NCBI GenBank assembly: GCA_027035825.1
Contig: JALVTX010000153.1
Span: 1-7,612, forward strand
Origin: Mariprofundaceae bacterium
GTDB taxonomy: Bacteria; Pseudomonadota; Zetaproteobacteria; Mariprofundales; Mariprofundaceae
Length of the DNA: 7,612 nt
Direction: 5' to 3'
The position numbers and the translations under genes were made by a program. This document shows, piece by piece, positions 6,202-7,612 of this stretch. The number at the start of each line of letters is the position of its first letter. Positions within the stretch are counted from its first letter, which is position 1. The notes beneath the pieces were generated by a model. The model did not search any database. It saw nothing but the letters and a program-made list of their open reading frames with translations, and was not told the origin of the DNA.

Positions 6202-6645
6202 TCAGCGGGTCTTGTAGCGGCGGGCGAGGTCGCGCTTCACCTCGCGTTCCTTGATGGCGTGGCGCTTGTCGTAAAGCTTCTTGCCGCGGCAGAGGCCAAG
6301 CTGGAGCTTGGCGTAGCCGCGCTCGTTGAAATAGAGCTTCAGCGGCACCAGCGCCAGCCCCTTCTCCTTCAGCTTGCCGGTCAGGCGGCTGATTTCCCGC
6401 TTGTGCAGCAACAGTTCGCGCGTGCGGCGGGGGTCGGCGGGGTTGTTCATCGCCGCCGGCTTGTAGGGATTGATGTGGCAGCCAACGAGCAGCACCTTGC
6501 CGTTTCGCACGATGCAGTGGGCCTCGGCGAGGCTGGCCTGGCCGGCGCGGATGGACTTGACCTCCGGGCCGGTGAGGATGATGCCGGCCTCGAAGGTCTC
6601 CAGGATGTGATAATCGTGCCGGGCGCGGCGATTGACGATGGCCAT
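6202..6645 (-). CDS. smpB: SsrA (tmRNA)-binding protein SmpB
   Basis: Binds tmRNA and delivers it to stalled ribosomes for trans-translation, which tags incomplete proteins and frees the ribosome. The 147-residue protein starts MAIVNRRARHDYHILETFEAG and has the hallmark TGPEVKSIRAGQASLAEAHC (about 25-44), HINPYKPA, RRTRELLLHKREI (73-85), LVPLKLYFNERGYAKLQLGL (99-118) and the basic tail GKKLYDKRHAIKEREVKRDLARRYK that enters the empty mRNA channel. The start lies 10 bases after the stop of the upstream iron-sulfur subunit gene on the same strand, so the two are probably cotranscribed. No strong Shine-Dalgarno is visible in that gap. The partner tmRNA gene ssrA is not in the window. Confidence 0.96.
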   Translation of the reverse strand: MAIVNRRARHDYHILETFEAGIILTGPEVKSIRAGQASLAEAHCIVRNGKVLLVGCHINPYKPAAMNNPADPRRTRELLLHKREISRLTGKLKEKGLALVPLKLYFNERGYAKLQLGLCRGKKLYDKRHAIKEREVKRDLARRYKTR

Positions 6646-6655
6646 GCGCCGAAGG

Positions 6656-7198
6656 CTAGCCGTTTTGCGGCTGGTCCGCGCCCCCGGATGGCGGCCCCTC
6701 GATGGCGGCCAGGATGCCGTGGATGATGTCCGCCGGCGTCGGCGGGCAGCCGCGCACCATCACGTCCACGGGAATGATGTCGGCCACGCTGCCGGCGATG
6801 GCGTAGTTGTCGCGCCCGAAGACGCCGCAATCGGCGGCGCAGTCGCCCACCGCCACCACCAGCCTGGGTTCGGGCACGGCCGCATACGTCATTTCCAGCG
6901 CCGTTTTCATGTTCACCGACACCGGCCCGGTGACGAGCAGCATGTCCGCATGGCGCGGGCTGGCCACGAAATGGCAGCCGAAGCGCTCCAGGTCGTAATA
7001 GCAGTTGTTGGTGGCGTGGATTTCCAGCTCGCAGCCGTTGCAGGAGCCGGCGTCCACCTCGCGGATGGCCAGCGACCCCGCGAAGCGGGCGCGGATGGTT
7101 GCCTCCAGCCGCCGGCCCAGGCGCTCGATGTCGGCGGTTGGCGCGGGCAGCGGCTCGGTGCGGATGCCGGTCTTGAAAATGGTCTTGAACAATCGCAT
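6656..7198 (-). CDS. hyfI: HyfI/HycG/NuoB-like iron-sulfur subunit (group 4 hydrogenase or complex I family)
   Basis: Small electron-transfer subunit of the NuoB / group 4 [NiFe]-hydrogenase small-subunit family, which passes electrons to or from the large subunit through one [4Fe-4S] cluster at the membrane-arm junction. The 180-residue protein has VDAGSCNGCELEIHA (C53, C56), VAVGDCAADCGVFG (C120) and VRGCPPTPADIIHGIL (C151), giving the four cluster ligands. It resembles HyfI/HycG more than NuoB, since it has the single-residue-spaced DAGSCNGCELE form and the ERFG-HFV-SPRHAD-LLVTGPV block. HycG itself is longer. Extra cysteines C66, C75 and C124 are present. The start at 7198 gives the family-like MRLFKTIFKTGIRTEPLP but has no evident ribosome binding site. 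No large-subunit gene lies immediately upstream, where the genes of such clusters usually continue. The symbol is by family resemblance only. Confidence 0.8.
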   Translation of the reverse strand: MRLFKTIFKTGIRTEPLPAPTADIERLGRRLEATIRARFAGSLAIREVDAGSCNGCELEIHATNNCYYDLERFGCHFVASPRHADMLLVTGPVSVNMKTALEMTYAAVPEPRLVVAVGDCAADCGVFGRDNYAIAGSVADIIPVDVMVRGCPPTPADIIHGILAAIEGPPSGGADQPQNG

Positions 7199-7202
7199 GG
7201 CG

Positions 7203-7382
7203 TTAGCCCGGATGTTTCATGTGATCGCGGATGGCTGGCGCGGGATGCGCGAGGTCGGGGCGCGCATGCAGGCAAGAAGCATGGCCATCGCCATGGTTCG
7301 CGGCCGAAGGCGCGCATCCGGCCCGCGCAGGCAAGCCAGGCGCCGCGAAATGCGGGGCGTCATGTTGCGAGGAAATATCCAT
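7203..7382 (-). CDS. Possible 59-residue ORF inside the inverted-repeat segment
   Basis: An unrecognised, speculative small ORF. It starts at 7382 with a good Shine-Dalgarno, AAGGAG (minus strand of 7390-7395), 7 bases upstream, and begins MDISSQHDAPHF. It is rich in His (8 of 59) and Ala/Pro, with two Cys, no membrane segment and no known motif. Its last codons (MKHPG) come from the terminal repeat arm, and its stop lies 4 bases before the start of the iron-sulfur subunit gene, which has no ribosome binding site of its own. It could act as a translational coupler for that gene. It could equally be a chance ORF in GC-rich repeat DNA. Confidence 0.3.
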   Translation of the reverse strand: MDISSQHDAPHFAAPGLPARAGCAPSAANHGDGHASCLHARPDLAHPAPAIRDHMKHPG

Positions 7383-7448
7383 GAGGCATCTCCTTCGAGG
7401 GTTCCAATCGTTCAAATGCCAACGCATGGTCACATGAAACATCCGGGC
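7206..7448. repeat. 243-bp segment bounded by a perfect 19-bp inverted repeat (MITE-like)
   Basis: GCCCGGATGTTTCATGTGA at 7206-7224 is exactly inverted at 7430-7448. The ends are long and perfect, the interior carries no transposase, and the size fits a non-autonomous miniature inverted-repeat element. No clear target-site duplication flanks it: the left flank reads GGCGTTA and the right CAGGGCC. The interior has a further hairpin, CATGGC-CATC-GCCATG (7280-7295). An alternative is that the two arms are binding or pairing sites in the leader of the iron-sulfur gene. Confidence 0.7.
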
Positions 7449-7612
7449 CAGGGCCTGTTCGCGCTTGTTTGAATGGCGGCGACTTCGGCCATGATTTCGA
7501 TCTCGCAAGGCATCGCGCGCGTGGCGTGCCTCGCGGCACGCGAGCAAGCGATAACGCCGCGAGGCGGAATCATGGCCAAGTCCCTCCGGGCTGCGCCCGA
7601 AATGCGTCCACT
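7449..7612. other. Structured non-coding end of the window
   Basis: No convincing gene is seen on either strand, and no C-terminal fragment of a hydrogenase large subunit precedes the iron-sulfur gene here. The stretch is dominated by the imperfect inverted repeat annotated at 7481-7582. With the 243-bp segment it makes about 410 bases upstream of the iron-sulfur gene without a recognisable conserved gene. Confidence 0.6.
7481..7582. repeat. ~100-bp imperfect inverted repeat with inner hairpin
   Basis: The outer arms 7481-7506 and 7559-7582 pair over about 24 bases with a few mismatches; the core GGCCATGATT (7487-7496) exactly matches AATCATGGCC (7568-7577). Inside, GCGTGCC-TCGC-GGCACGC (7524-7541) forms a 7-bp hairpin with a tetraloop, and CTCGCG-GCA-CGCGAG (7530-7544) is an alternative fold. 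There is no T run beside it. It may be a second small mobile repeat or a structured RNA. Confidence 0.55.

Noticed and set aside
7005..7472. Plus-strand open frame of 155 codons at the right end
   Set aside because: Antisense to the iron-sulfur gene and running through the inverted-repeat segment; no recognisable motif.
1..7612. CRISPR array, toxin-antitoxin pair or retron
   Set aside because: No regularly spaced repeats, no reverse transcriptase and no small paired toxin-antitoxin-like genes were seen.

Overview
The window is GC-rich chromosomal DNA, most likely from a beta- or gammaproteobacterium. This is inferred from codon use, a class I IlvC, the YaaA and SmpB types, and the mix of phage and IS families; I cannot name the genus. 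It falls into two parts. A decayed integrated element lies next to a tRNA gene (about 102-4016), and housekeeping chromosome follows (about 4100-7612).

Left part: an intact tRNA-Leu(GAG) with a strong terminator is followed by a P4-type tyrosine integrase in the same direction, the usual layout of an element inserted at a tRNA 3' end. The integrase loses its catalytic C-terminus where it runs into a fragment of an IS5-family element. The other end of that fragment abuts the 3' part of a RecE/PD-(D/E)XK-like phage exonuclease. An IS-linked deletion has apparently removed everything between the integrase and the nuclease. Two intact-looking phage genes follow: bet (RecT-type annealing protein, overlapping the nuclease remnant by 4 bases) and a small HGGxSTG-motif protein. 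A decayed IS1595-family insertion (frameshifted, first catalytic Asp changed to Glu) closes the element. No right attachment site was found.

Right part: yaaA (peroxide stress, minus strand) is divergent from ilvC (branched-chain amino acid synthesis, plus strand, with its own textbook terminator). Converging on ilvC from the right is a minus-strand pair: a HyfI/HycG/NuoB-like iron-sulfur subunit, then smpB (trans-translation) 10 bases downstream. Upstream of the iron-sulfur gene, the last ~410 bases hold no recognisable conserved gene but are highly structured. There is a 243-bp segment bounded by a perfect 19-bp inverted repeat, enclosing a possible 59-codon ORF with a good ribosome binding site that ends 4 bases before the iron-sulfur gene. 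Beyond it lies a second ~100-bp imperfect inverted repeat. These look like small non-autonomous mobile elements or structured leaders and are the least explained part of the window.
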